Source: Archangium gephyra
GTDB lineage: Bacteria; Myxococcota; Myxococcia; Myxococcales; Myxococcaceae
Assembly (NCBI RefSeq): GCF_001027285.1
Contig: NZ_CP011509.1
Location: 10,998,501 to 11,062,500 of the forward strand
Length of the DNA: 64,000 bases
Direction of reading: 5' to 3'
Shown piece after piece: positions 1 to 7,273 of the stretch (its first letter is position 1; each line of letters begins with the position of its first letter). The notes under the pieces were generated by a model that was not told the DNA's origin, did not search any database, and saw only the letters and a list, made by a program, of their open reading frames with translations. Made by a program: the position numbers and the translations under genes.

Positions 1-164
1 TAGCCGGTGGCCGGCACCGTGAAGGACTGCACCGCGCCCGTGGCCGTCAGCGTGGTGTCCGCGAGGGCGCTGGGGCTGAAGGACAAGGCCAACAGCATGC
101 CCATCCCCCACCCCGGTCCGGACAGCCTGGCGGCGTGGGACGCGCTTCGCTTCAAGACTCTCAT
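1..164 (-). CDS. Secreted protein, 5' part only (cut by window start)
   Basis: The gene runs off the left edge, so only the first 54 codons are visible. The ATG at 164 has a strong ribosome site, AAGGAGAG, six bases upstream. The N-terminus is a classic signal peptide: several Arg and Lys residues, a hydrophobic stretch MGMLLALSFSPSALA, and a likely cleavage after ALA at about residue 35. The mature start, TTLTATGAVQSFTVPATG, resembles the opening of extracellular glycine-rich or beta-sandwich proteins whose consensus continues FTVPxTGTY. The exported location is well supported. The function cannot be read from this fragment. Confidence 0.7.
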   Translation of the reverse strand, partial: MRVLKRSASHAARLSGPGWGMGMLLALSFSPSALADTTLTATGAVQSFTVPATG

Positions 165-427
165 GCTGCTCTCCTTGGACCAGGGACGCTGGTTCATCAG
201 GACGGCGGGTGGAAGGCGGCCACACTCTTATTCAAATTTTTCAAGAAACCAGGTTTTTCAAGATTATTTATGACTCCAGAGGCCCGCTGAGCGCCGCCCG
301 GCACCGGACGGCAGCCAGTCCAGCGTGCGGCTGCTCCACACTCCGGCCCCCGAGCCGAGTCAGGTGAGCGGCGTGCCGAGCCATGGATTCCTCGCCCCGG
401 GCTGGCCACTCATGACCCCAGAGGGCC
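165..427. other. Divergent intergenic region with an AT-rich tandem repeat
   Basis: This 263-base gap separates a minus-strand secreted protein from the plus-strand DUF3182 gene. No coding pattern was recognised. Its middle (230-275) is strikingly AT-rich for this DNA and holds two identical 9-mers (CTTGAAAAA on the minus strand, at 254-262 and 237-245) spaced 17 bases apart. That suits a promoter or operator for the leftward gene, but no convincing -10 box could be fixed. Confidence 0.4.
237..262 (-). repeat. Tandem CTTGAAAAA motif, two copies 17 bases apart
   Basis: On the minus strand CTTGAAAAA occurs at 262-254 and again at 245-237, upstream of the secreted-protein ATG at 164. The copies are exact and lie in the only AT-rich patch nearby. 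A regulator-binding site or a promoter element (TTGAAA resembles a -35 box) is possible. The pattern is visible; the function is a guess. Confidence 0.35.
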
Positions 428-1525
428 ATGGCACAGGGCACGGTGGTGACATACGCGGCCGGACGCGAGGGGTATCTCCGGACACACGAGGGAATCACCC
501 ACACGGCCCTCGCGCGTGAGCTCGCCGGGCTCAAGGGCTACGCCTTCGGCGGGGAGTACGTCCGGGGCCGGCACGCCCCCGCGCACTGCTACTTCGTGCC
601 TCGGGACACGCTGTGCGCCGAGGATGCGGCGGAGCTCGGAATCCGCGAGCCGGAGGACCTCTTCGGGGGTGTCGTTCCGCTCGGGTTCGCCAGGACCAAG
701 GTCATCACCCATGGACTGCTCGGAGAGGAGAGCGACCGTCCCCCCGGCTGGTCTCGCGCCTTCTCCCGGGCCGTGGCGGACGAGGTCCTGCCGGGCTTCA
801 CCGTCTTCAACCGGCGGGAGGCCGAGCTCGCGGGCCTGCGCCTCCTGGAGGGCGGCCCGGTCCGGGTGAAGAATCCACTCGCCGCGGGAGGACGGGACCA
901 GTGGGTCGTCACCCGCCGCGAGGAGCTCACCGCGGTGCTCGCGCCTCTCGCCGACGGGGACATCGCCCGCCACGGGCTCGTGCTCGAGCGCAATCTCTCC
1001 CAGGTCTCGACGCTCAGCGTGGGGCTCGTCGTCCTGGAGGGGCTGACGCTCGCCTACCATGGGACGCAATGGAACACCCGGGACAACCTCGGCCGCAGCG
1101 TGTACGGCGGCTCGCGGCTCTTCGTGGTGCGCGGGGGCGGCGAGGCCCTGCTCGGCCTGGAGCTTCCGCCCAGGGTCCGGCGCGCCATCGCCCAGGCGCT
1201 CGTCTACGACCGGGCGGCCACCGAGCACTACGGCGTCATCGCCTCACGCCGCAACTACGACGTGGCGGTCGGGGTGGATGACCAGGGCCGCGAGCTGTCC
1301 GGCGTGCTCGAGCAGTCCTGGCGCGTGGGCGGCGCCAGCGGAGCGGAGCTCGCCGCGTTCCAGGAGCTCCAACGCCTCCAGGAGCGGCCGGCGGTGAGTG
1401 CCTCCTGCACGGAGGTCTACGGAGAGGAGGCCCAACCGCCCCCCGGGGCTCGCGTGGTCTTCCAGGGCCTCGACCCCGAAGTGGGGCCCCTGCTCAAGTA
1501 CACGGTGATTCATGAAGACGCTTAG
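428..1525 (+). CDS. DUF3182-family protein (ATP-grasp-like)
   Basis: This 365-residue protein matches the DUF3182 family in length and in its conserved stretches, such as PVRVKNPLAAGGRDQWVV (about residues 146-163), a glycine-rich segment like an ATP-grasp lid, and VLERNLSQVSTLSVGLV further on. DUF3182 members are uncharacterised, and some are annotated as biotin-carboxylase-like. The ATG at 428 follows AGAGGGCC. The stop lies 14 bases inside the next gene, a serine hydrolase, so the two are probably translated together and may act on the same small molecule. The family call is from memory of conserved text; no biochemical role is known to me. Confidence 0.7.
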   Translation: MAQGTVVTYAAGREGYLRTHEGITHTALARELAGLKGYAFGGEYVRGRHAPAHCYFVPRDTLCAEDAAELGIREPEDLFGGVVPLGFARTKVITHGLLGEESDRPPGWSRAFSRAVADEVLPGFTVFNRREAELAGLRLLEGGPVRVKNPLAAGGRDQWVVTRREELTAVLAPLADGDIARHGLVLERNLSQVSTLSVGLVVLEGLTLAYHGTQWNTRDNLGRSVYGGSRLFVVRGGGEALLGLELPPRVRRAIAQALVYDRAATEHYGVIASRRNYDVAVGVDDQGRELSGVLEQSWRVGGASGAELAAFQELQRLQERPAVSASCTEVYGEEAQPPPGARVVFQGLDPEVGPLLKYTVIHEDA

Positions 1526-2246
1526 CATTCCCATCGGCGGCAGCTTCATCGATGGCACGATCTTCCACCCGGAGGAGCTGAGGGACAAGAGTCCCGCCGT
1601 GCTGTTCATCCACGGATGGGGCAGCAGCGAGGAGACCTACCGGGAGAGCGCGCGGAGGATCGCCGGGCTTGGGGCCATCTGCTTCACCATCACCCTGCGC
1701 GGGCACGGCGACACGAGCCATCAACGGGAGACCGTGTCGCGGACCGACAACCTCCATGACGCCCTCACCGCCCTGGACCGGCTGCTCTCGGAGGAGGGGG
1801 TGGACTCCCGGCGGATCGGCGTGGTGGGAAGCAGCTACGGGGGCTACCTCGCGGCCCTCCTCACCGCGGAGCGGGACGTGCGCTGGCTCGGGTTGCGTGC
1901 GCCGGCCCTCTACAAGGACGAGGGCTTCGAGCGGCCCAAGCGGCAGCTCAACCAGGATCCGGATCTCCACGCGTTCCGGCGCCGGCCGGTGCCGCCCGAG
2001 GACAACCGCGCCCTGCAGTGCGGCACGCGCTTCGAGGGCGACGTGCTCCTCGTGGAATCCGAGCACGACACGGTCATCCCGCACCAGGTGCTCGCCAACT
2101 ACCTGAAGGCCTTCCAGCGGGTCCGCTCCCGCACGCACCACGTCCTGCGGGACGCGGACCATGCGCTGGACAATCCCGCGCACCGCCGCGAGTACGAGCA
2201 CGTCCTCTTCGAGTGGTTCAAGGACCGCTTCGCGGAGCCGCTCTAG
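1512..2246 (+). CDS. Alpha/beta hydrolase
   Basis: A 244-residue cytoplasmic serine hydrolase of the dienelactone-hydrolase/acyl-peptidase-like type. It shows an oxyanion segment HGWGSSEETY (about residue 35), the nucleophile elbow GSSYGGY (about 114-120), an acidic residue in VESEHDTVIP and the catalytic His in DADHALDN near the C-terminus, which makes a complete triad. The ATG at 1512 overlaps the end of the DUF3182 gene by 14 bases, so the pair forms an operon. The substrate cannot be predicted; an ester or amide linked to the DUF3182 reaction is a reasonable guess. Confidence 0.85.
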   Translation: MKTLSIPIGGSFIDGTIFHPEELRDKSPAVLFIHGWGSSEETYRESARRIAGLGAICFTITLRGHGDTSHQRETVSRTDNLHDALTALDRLLSEEGVDSRRIGVVGSSYGGYLAALLTAERDVRWLGLRAPALYKDEGFERPKRQLNQDPDLHAFRRRPVPPEDNRALQCGTRFEGDVLLVESEHDTVIPHQVLANYLKAFQRVRSRTHHVLRDADHALDNPAHRREYEHVLFEWFKDRFAEPL

Positions 2247-2381
2247 AAGCGGCGGTGGAACCCGTGACGATCTACAATGGCCCTCCGGACGGCATCCGGT
2301 CGGCAATGGGAAGCATGGACGAGCTTCGCCTGCTGCCGTCCCGACAGGACTCCGCCTCCGCTACCCACAAAGACTCCCCAC

Positions 2382-3431
2382 ATGCACGACACACTCAAGA
2401 TCGCCATCGCACTCGCCCTGCTGCGCATCCTCTCCGCCAGTCCGGCATGGGCCGCGGACGCGCAGGTCGTCTATCCGACCTACGGCGTGCACAACCCGCC
2501 GAGCTACAGCCCCTGTGAGACGCCAGACTGCCTCTACAGCCGCGGCCCGGGAGAGCCGAGCGACCCGCTCTACCCTCTCTACTGGTCCACGAAGTGGACG
2601 ATGTACCGGGTGTACGGGAACTACGAGAAGCACTCGCCCCCGTATGACGGCCGCCCACCGGCGCCCCTGAAGGAGGGGAAGGACTACGAGGTCTCCACCG
2701 GCGCCACCTATTACGACAGCACCTGGCGCGGCGACACCGGCGAGGGGGCGATGATGGAGTATTACGAGGGCCGGTGTCTGCCCATCTTTCCCATCAACAA
2801 CCAGTTCTCCTGCGCCTTCATCTCGCTGGGCAACCGGGCCTTCTTCGTCACCTACGACAAGGACCGCCCCGCGGGCATGCCGCCGGTCTGCCTCTTCTCC
2901 GACCTCAACCACCCGCCGCGGCGTGACTTCATCAAGCACCTGCCCTACAGCAAGGGCGACAGCAAACGGCTGGGGGGCAAGGTGCAGGGTTACTCCTTCT
3001 GGGTCTCCCGGGGCGGAAAGGTCATGCAGGTGGGCGTGGCGCCCGACCGGACCAAGAACCAGGACATCATGTTTGGCTATGGCTTCCAGAGCGCCTGGAC
3101 GCCTGACAAGGCCGACCCCAAGGCCGCGCCGTACCGGCATCCGCAGTCCTTCTACTTCTCGGGCTTCCCCGGCTACCCGCCGCCCAAGAAGGGCGAGCCG
3201 CAGAAGGAGCCCGCGTATCCCTTCGCCCCGATTGTCAGCCAGAACTACACGGATTTCGCCATGGTGAAGCCGGACCCGGCGAAGACCTGGGACCAGGTCG
3301 CCGAGGCGATGAAGACGACGCCGCCGCCCTGCCAGCTCTTCGGCCCTTCGCGCCAGATGGCCGCAACCCCGCCGCCGGACAAGACGCCGCCAACCTGGGG
3401 CGATATCGGCGAGCAAGAGAAGTCCCGGTGA
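2382..3431 (+). CDS. Secreted protein of unknown function
   Basis: The ATG at 2382 is chosen because it starts a signal peptide (MHDTLKIAIALALLR, then cleavage near SPAWA-A, about residue 24). The mature protein of about 325 residues is rich in Pro, Tyr, Gly and Lys and has scattered cysteines (CETPDC early, PPCQLF late), as in a disulfide-bonded extracellular or periplasmic protein. I recognise no domain. The next gene begins about 40 bases downstream on the same strand with its own ribosome site, so the two may be co-transcribed. Confidence 0.75.
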   Translation: MHDTLKIAIALALLRILSASPAWAADAQVVYPTYGVHNPPSYSPCETPDCLYSRGPGEPSDPLYPLYWSTKWTMYRVYGNYEKHSPPYDGRPPAPLKEGKDYEVSTGATYYDSTWRGDTGEGAMMEYYEGRCLPIFPINNQFSCAFISLGNRAFFVTYDKDRPAGMPPVCLFSDLNHPPRRDFIKHLPYSKGDSKRLGGKVQGYSFWVSRGGKVMQVGVAPDRTKNQDIMFGYGFQSAWTPDKADPKAAPYRHPQSFYFSGFPGYPPPKKGEPQKEPAYPFAPIVSQNYTDFAMVKPDPAKTWDQVAEAMKTTPPPCQLFGPSRQMAATPPPDKTPPTWGDIGEQEKSR

Positions 3432-3473
3432 CACGGGGCGATGACCCACGTTGACACGAGAAAGGAACGTTCC

Positions 3474-3968
3474 ATGACGCTGATGCAACAGCCGGCCGCA
3501 GAGGTTTTCGAATGCACCAAGTCCCCGCCCTCCGGGAGGTTGCTGGGGACGGGGTTGAAGTTCCAAGACCTCCGCTGCGTCGCCTGGTCCGAGGCGGCGA
3601 CCCGGCCGGGCATCGTCCTCTACGTGATGCAGCCAGACACGACGCTCAAGGCCTTCTGGAATTACCCCAGCATCCAGACGGGACTGGGCACCGGGGAGGC
3701 TTCGCTCCAGGCTGGGTCCGGCTCAAACCCCATCGGGGGCACCTACGACATCACCTACTCCTCTCCGGAGGGGAGCAAACAAAGCTTCACGCTCCGGATC
3801 GAACGGACGCAGGGGACCCGCTACGCGCTCTCCTGGAAGCAACACAAGGAGGACAAGGAACCGATGCTCACCGGCGTCGGGGAGTGGCTGGAAGACAGGA
3901 AGATGCTGGTGGGGGCCTGGGATACTCCCAACAAGAAGCTGAGCGTGGAGTTCCAGGTGGAAGCGTAA
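3474..3968 (+). CDS. Hypothetical protein, 164 residues
   Basis: The ATG at 3474 is preferred over one 33 bases upstream because AAAGGAAC precedes it. The protein has no signal peptide or membrane helix. Its second half reads like a small beta-rich domain, with alternating hydrophobic strands in GGTYDITYSSPEGSKQSFTL and KMLVGAWDTPNKKLSVEFQV. I recognise no family. It follows the secreted protein at 2382 closely and is followed by the tRNA-Pro terminator hairpin, whose plus-strand version may also end this transcript. Confidence 0.65.
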   Translation: MTLMQQPAAEVFECTKSPPSGRLLGTGLKFQDLRCVAWSEAATRPGIVLYVMQPDTTLKAFWNYPSIQTGLGTGEASLQAGSGSNPIGGTYDITYSSPEGSKQSFTLRIERTQGTRYALSWKQHKEDKEPMLTGVGEWLEDRKMLVGAWDTPNKKLSVEFQVEA

Positions 3969-3985
3969 GCACGCGGGGGAAAAAC

Positions 3986-4032
3986 AAAAGCCCTGGAGTT
4001 TCAACGGAGGTCCGTGAAACTCCAGGGCTTTT
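3986..4032 (-). terminator. Rho-independent terminator of tRNA-Pro
   Basis: Arms 3986-4003 and 4015-4032 are perfect 18-base inverted repeats around an 11-base loop. Read on the minus strand, the hairpin follows the tRNA directly and is continued by TTTTGTTTTT. On the plus strand it could also stop transcription from the gene ending at 3968, though the T-run there is short. Confidence 0.9.
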
Positions 4033-4035
4033 AGA

Positions 4036-4112
4036 TGGTCGGGGAGACAGGATTTGAACCTGCGACCCCTTGGTCCCGAACCAAGTGCTCTACCAGGCTG
4101 AGCCACTCCCCG
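4036..4112 (-). tRNA. tRNA-Pro (anticodon CGG), CCA encoded
   Basis: Read on the minus strand the sequence folds into a full cloverleaf: acceptor CGGGGAG paired with CTCCCCG, D-arm GGCTCAGCCTGGTAGAGC, anticodon stem CTTGG/CCAAG around TTCGGGA, and T-arm GCAGGTTCAAATCCTGT. The anticodon is CGG, which reads CCG, the preferred proline codon in such GC-rich DNA. The 3' CCA (4038-4036) is encoded. A promoter and a strong terminator flank it, so it is a single-gene transcript. Confidence 0.95.
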
Positions 4113-4163
4113 ATACCGCTATGACCTCGCCGGAACTGCTCTCGGGCCGTCGAAGTGGGCGGG

Positions 4164-4192
4164 GATGTACAAGACCCGCCCGGCCTAGTCAA
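4164..4192 (-). promoter_or_regulatory. Sigma-70-type promoter for tRNA-Pro
   Basis: On the minus strand TTGACT (4192-4187) and TACATC (4169-4164) are separated by 17 bases and lie about 50 bases before the tRNA 5' end. The -35 box is near consensus and the -10 box is weaker. Confidence 0.55.
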
Positions 4193-4363
4193 CGTCCTTG
4201 GATCAGCTTTTCATTCCGGACGCCCTCCGGGGGTTCTCCTGGACCCGGGAGGCTCGCCGGACCCCGCTCCACCCCTCGTAACCTGCCCATTTTCCAGGGG
4301 GATGCCCTCGGGAACACCGCTTGCTTGGCTCTCCTGCGTACAGCGAAGGCACCCCGGGGTCCC

Positions 4364-4744
4364 ATGCTTCCTCCGGTCGTACTGATCTCCGATGACGAGC
4401 CGCTCGTTGTGTCCGCGCTCACCCGGGAGGCCCGCCGTTCCGGCCTCGCCTCGGTGGCGGATACCACCTCCCACCATGTCCTCTCGTTGGCCCGGCGACA
4501 CCGGCCCGCGGTCATCATCCTGGACATCCACCAGCATCAGGACGGCCGCGACCTGCTCGCCCAGCTCAAGCAGGACCCCGAGACGCGCGACTGCAAGGTC
4601 ATCATCCTCAGTGGCGTGGAGGACCAGTTCACCCGCCACGTGTGCTTCGAGCTCGGCGCCGAGGCCTATGAGGTGAAGCCCTTCGACCACACCTTCATGA
4701 CCCGGGTGGCGCGGATGGCCGGCCTCACCCAAGCGGCGCACTGA
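4364..4744 (+). CDS. Single-domain response regulator (receiver)
   Basis: This 126-residue protein is one REC domain and nothing else. It has the acidic pair in ISDDEP (residues 7-12), the phospho-acceptor Asp in VIILDIHQ (about 51), Ser in ILSGVED (about 79) and the conserved Lys in YEVKPFD (about 101). The ATG at 4364 is chosen because longer versions would run back over the tRNA. With no output domain it probably relays phosphate or binds a partner protein, as stand-alone receivers do in chemotaxis and phosphorelays. No kinase gene is adjacent; the nearest histidine kinase is at 20552-22741. Confidence 0.85.
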   Translation: MLPPVVLISDDEPLVVSALTREARRSGLASVADTTSHHVLSLARRHRPAVIILDIHQHQDGRDLLAQLKQDPETRDCKVIILSGVEDQFTRHVCFELGAEAYEVKPFDHTFMTRVARMAGLTQAAH

Positions 4745-4759
4745 GCCCGAGGGGCGCCC

Positions 4760-5413
4760 TCAAGGCCGCAGCGAGCGGATGGCCGCGGCGCAGTCCTTCG
4801 AGCCGAACACGTACGAGCCCGCCACCAGCACCGTGGCCCCGGCGTCCACCACCCGCCGGGCCGTCTCGGCGTTGATGCCCCCGTCCACCTCGATGTCCGT
4901 GGACAGTCCTCGTGCATCCAACATGGCGCGCAGCCGGCGCACCTTGTCCACCGTGGACTCGATGAAGCTCTGTCCCCCGAAACCGGGGTTCACGCTCATC
5001 AGCAGCACCATGTCCACGTCCCCCAGCACCTCCTCCACCGCCGACAGCGGCGTGGCCGGGTTGAGCACCACCGCCGGCTTCGCTCCCGCGTGGCGGATCT
5101 GCTGAATCACCCGGTGCAGGTGCGTGCACGCCTCCACGTGCACCGTGAGGATGTCCGCCCCCGCCTTCACGAAGGCGTCGATGTACTTCTCGGGCTCGAC
5201 GATCATCAGGTGCACGTCGAGCGGCCGGGTGGCCGCCTTCTTGATGGCCTCCACCACCACCGGACCGATGGTGATGTTGGGGACGAAGCGCCCATCCATC
5301 ACGTCCACGTGGATCCAATCCGCCCCAGCGGTCTCCACCGCGCGCACCTCCTCGGCCAGGCGGCCGAAGTTGGAGGACAGGAGCGAGGGGGACACGAGCA
5401 CGCGGCGGGTCAT
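4760..5413 (-). CDS. rpe: Ribulose-phosphate 3-epimerase
   Basis: Interconverts ribulose 5-phosphate and xylulose 5-phosphate in the pentose phosphate pathway. At 217 residues it has the usual length and all family signatures of the TIM barrel: SPSLLSSNF at the N-terminus, the metal ligands in [12 protein letters not shown] (about 35-46) and DVHLMI (about 66-71), [10 protein letters not shown] (about 140), and the phosphate loop IEVDGGIN and AGSYVF near the end. It runs convergently to the receiver gene, with 15 bases between stops, and diverges from the HD-GYP gene. Confidence 0.96.
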   Translation of the reverse strand: MTRRVLVSPSLLSSNFGRLAEEVRAVETAGADWIHVDVMDGRFVPNITIGPVVVEAIKKAATRPLDVHLMIVEPEKYIDAFVKAGADILTVHVEACTHLHRVIQQIRHAGAKPAVVLNPATPLSAVEEVLGDVDMVLLMSVNPGFGGQSFIESTVDKVRRLRAMLDARGLSTDIEVDGGINAETARRVVDAGATVLVAGSYVFGSKDCAAAIRSLRP

Positions 5414-5525
5414 GGGGCGCTACATAGCCACTTCCGCCGCCGGGTGGTACCCGCTTGGGGGGGAGCAGGCAGGGGGGGAGGGGCGGTTCAAGCATTTTCC
5501 GTGCTAAGAAGATGACTCCCAGGCC

Positions 5526-7070
5526 GTGCGCCGTCGCCCTTCGGAGCCATATCCGGTGCTTCCACAGACCCCGCCCGATCCCCCAGACCTCACCCGGCGC
5601 CTCAAGAAGCTCACGTCCATCCTGGACGTCACCAAGGCCATGAGCGCCGAGCGCGACCTGGACCTGCTGCTGCCCCTCATCCTCTACGAGGCCAGCAAGG
5701 TGGTGGAGGCGGACCGGTGCTCGCTCTTCGTGCTGGACCGCGAGCGTAACGAGCTGTGGAGCAAGGTGGCCCAGGGCTCCAAGAACGAGATCCGTCTGCC
5801 CGTGGGCAGCGGCATCGCCGGCCAGGTGGCCCAGACGGGGGAGATCATCAACCTCCCGGACGCCTACGCCGATGAGCGCTTCAACCGCACCTTCGACACC
5901 CTGAGCGGCTACCGCACCCAGAGCGTGCTCTGCGTGCCCATGCGCGACGCCAACGGCGAGGTCACTGGCGTCATCCAGTCGCTCAACAAGCTCAGTGGGC
6001 GCCCCTTCGACTCCGAGGACGAGGAGCTGCTGCTCGCCCTGGGCGCCCAGGCCGCCGGCGCCATCGAGAACGCCCTGCTCCACGAGGAGATCAACCGCCT
6101 CTTCGAGGGCTTCGTCTCCGCCTCCGTGGTGGCCATCGAATCGCGGGATCCCACCACCGCGGGTCACTCGGGCCGCGTGGCCGACCTCACCGTCACCATG
6201 GCCCGCGCGCTCGAGCACGTGCACACCGGGCCCTATGCCCACACGCGCTTCACCGCCACCGAGCTCCAGGAGGTGCGCTACGCCTCGCTGCTGCACGACT
6301 TCGGCAAGGTGGGCGTGCGCGAGCCCGTGCTCGTCAAGGCCGAGAAGCTCTACCCCCATGAGATGGAGGGGCTGCGCTCCCGCTTCCAGCTGGCCCGCAA
6401 GGACCTGCAGCTGCAGAGCTACCGCCGCCGGCTCGCCGCCGTGAAGCTGCGCGGCACGCACCACCTGGCGGAGATCGACGCCGAGGAGGATGAGCGGCTC
6501 CTCAAGGACCTCAAGCACCTGGACGAGGTGCTCGAGTTCGTCCTCACCTGCAACCGTCCCACGGTGCTCGCCCAGGGCAACTTCGAGCGGCTCCACGAGC
6601 TGCGCCACCTGCGCTTCGAGGACTCCTTCGGCCAGGAGCGCCCCCTGCTGCTCGACCGGGAGATCCACTCGCTCTCCATCGCCAAGGGCACCCTCTCCGA
6701 GGAGGAGCGCCGGGAGATCGAGAGCCACGTCGAGCATACCTACCGCTTCCTGTCGCAGATTCCGTGGACGCGCACCCTGCGCCGCGTGCCGGAGATCGCC
6801 TACGCGCACCACGAGAAGCTCGACGGCACCGGCTACCCGCGCGCCATCCCCGAGCCCACCATCCCCGTGCAGTCCCGGATGATGTCCATCGCGGATATCT
6901 ACGACGCGCTCACCGCCAGCGACCGGCCCTACAAGAAGGCCGTTCCGCATCAGCTCGCGCTCGACATCCTCAAGCGCGAAGTGCAGAGCGGGCAGCTCGA
7001 CATGGAGCTGTTCCGCATCTTCATCGAGGCCGAGGTCCCCAAACGCGCCCTGAAGGACTTCCGCGGCTGA
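5526..7070 (+). CDS. GAF plus HD-GYP cyclic-di-GMP phosphodiesterase-like protein
   Basis: A 514-residue signalling protein with an N-terminal GAF sensor (about 40-185) and a C-terminal HD-GYP domain. Metal and catalytic motifs are present: HDFGK (about 257-261) and HHEKLDGTGYP (about 427-437), followed by the conserved IADIYDALTASDRPYKK. HD-GYP enzymes hydrolyse c-di-GMP. Between the HD and the HHE motifs lies an unusually long stretch of about 150 charged residues, longer than in a typical HD-GYP. The start is uncertain: GTG at 5526 gives the longest frame, while GTG at 5556 is preceded by CGGAG. It is the only gene on its strand here, so it is probably monocistronic. Confidence 0.88.
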   Translation: MRRRPSEPYPVLPQTPPDPPDLTRRLKKLTSILDVTKAMSAERDLDLLLPLILYEASKVVEADRCSLFVLDRERNELWSKVAQGSKNEIRLPVGSGIAGQVAQTGEIINLPDAYADERFNRTFDTLSGYRTQSVLCVPMRDANGEVTGVIQSLNKLSGRPFDSEDEELLLALGAQAAGAIENALLHEEINRLFEGFVSASVVAIESRDPTTAGHSGRVADLTVTMARALEHVHTGPYAHTRFTATELQEVRYASLLHDFGKVGVREPVLVKAEKLYPHEMEGLRSRFQLARKDLQLQSYRRRLAAVKLRGTHHLAEIDAEEDERLLKDLKHLDEVLEFVLTCNRPTVLAQGNFERLHELRHLRFEDSFGQERPLLLDREIHSLSIAKGTLSEEERREIESHVEHTYRFLSQIPWTRTLRRVPEIAYAHHEKLDGTGYPRAIPEPTIPVQSRMMSIADIYDALTASDRPYKKAVPHQLALDILKREVQSGQLDMELFRIFIEAEVPKRALKDFRG

Positions 7071-7074
7071 TTTC

Positions 7075-7095
7075 CCCTCTCCCCTCGGGAGAGGG
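7075..7095. repeat. REP-like palindrome, copy 1 (inverted orientation)
   Basis: CCCTCTCCC and GGGAGAGGG form a perfect 9-base-pair hairpin around CTC, followed by ACAGGGTGAGGG. It is the reverse-oriented partner of the copy at 7180-7210, and a third copy occurs at 42427-42459. There is no T-run. Confidence 0.75.
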
Positions 7096-7179
7096 ACAGG
7101 GTGAGGGTTTCAGGTGGACTCGGGTTGGGAACCCGTGTGCCCTCTCTGGTTCGCGGGTTGGAGAACGGGCCCGTGAACC

Positions 7180-7210
7180 CTCACCCCGACCCTCTCCCGG
7201 AGGGAGAGGG
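7180..7210. repeat. REP-like palindrome, copy 2
   Basis: CCCTCACCCCGA is followed by CCCTCTCCC, the loop GGA, and GGGAGAGGG. With the inverted copy at 7075-7095 it makes a paired element between the convergent HD-GYP and pyruvate kinase genes. Tandem AGGGAGGCGAGAG copies follow to about 7240. The interval 7071-7273 contains no gene. Confidence 0.75.
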
Positions 7211-7273
7211 AGGGAGGCGAGAGAGGGAGGCGAGAGGGGAATGCAGCAGAGGCTTCCGCTGCACCCGCCAACT

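Noticed and set aside
4070-4363. Upstream extension of the receiver-domain gene
   Set aside because: It would start inside the tRNA-Pro gene, and the added 98 residues resemble nothing; ATG 4364 begins the REC domain.
4725-6950. Very long open frame opposite rpe and the HD-GYP gene
   Set aside because: It is antisense to two clear genes, is Gly/Ala/Arg/Val-rich, and has no family resemblance; long antisense frames are expected at this GC content.
7075-7240. REP-like hairpins as factor-independent terminators
   Set aside because: No T-run follows either stem and the same hairpin recurs elsewhere, which fits a repeat family better.
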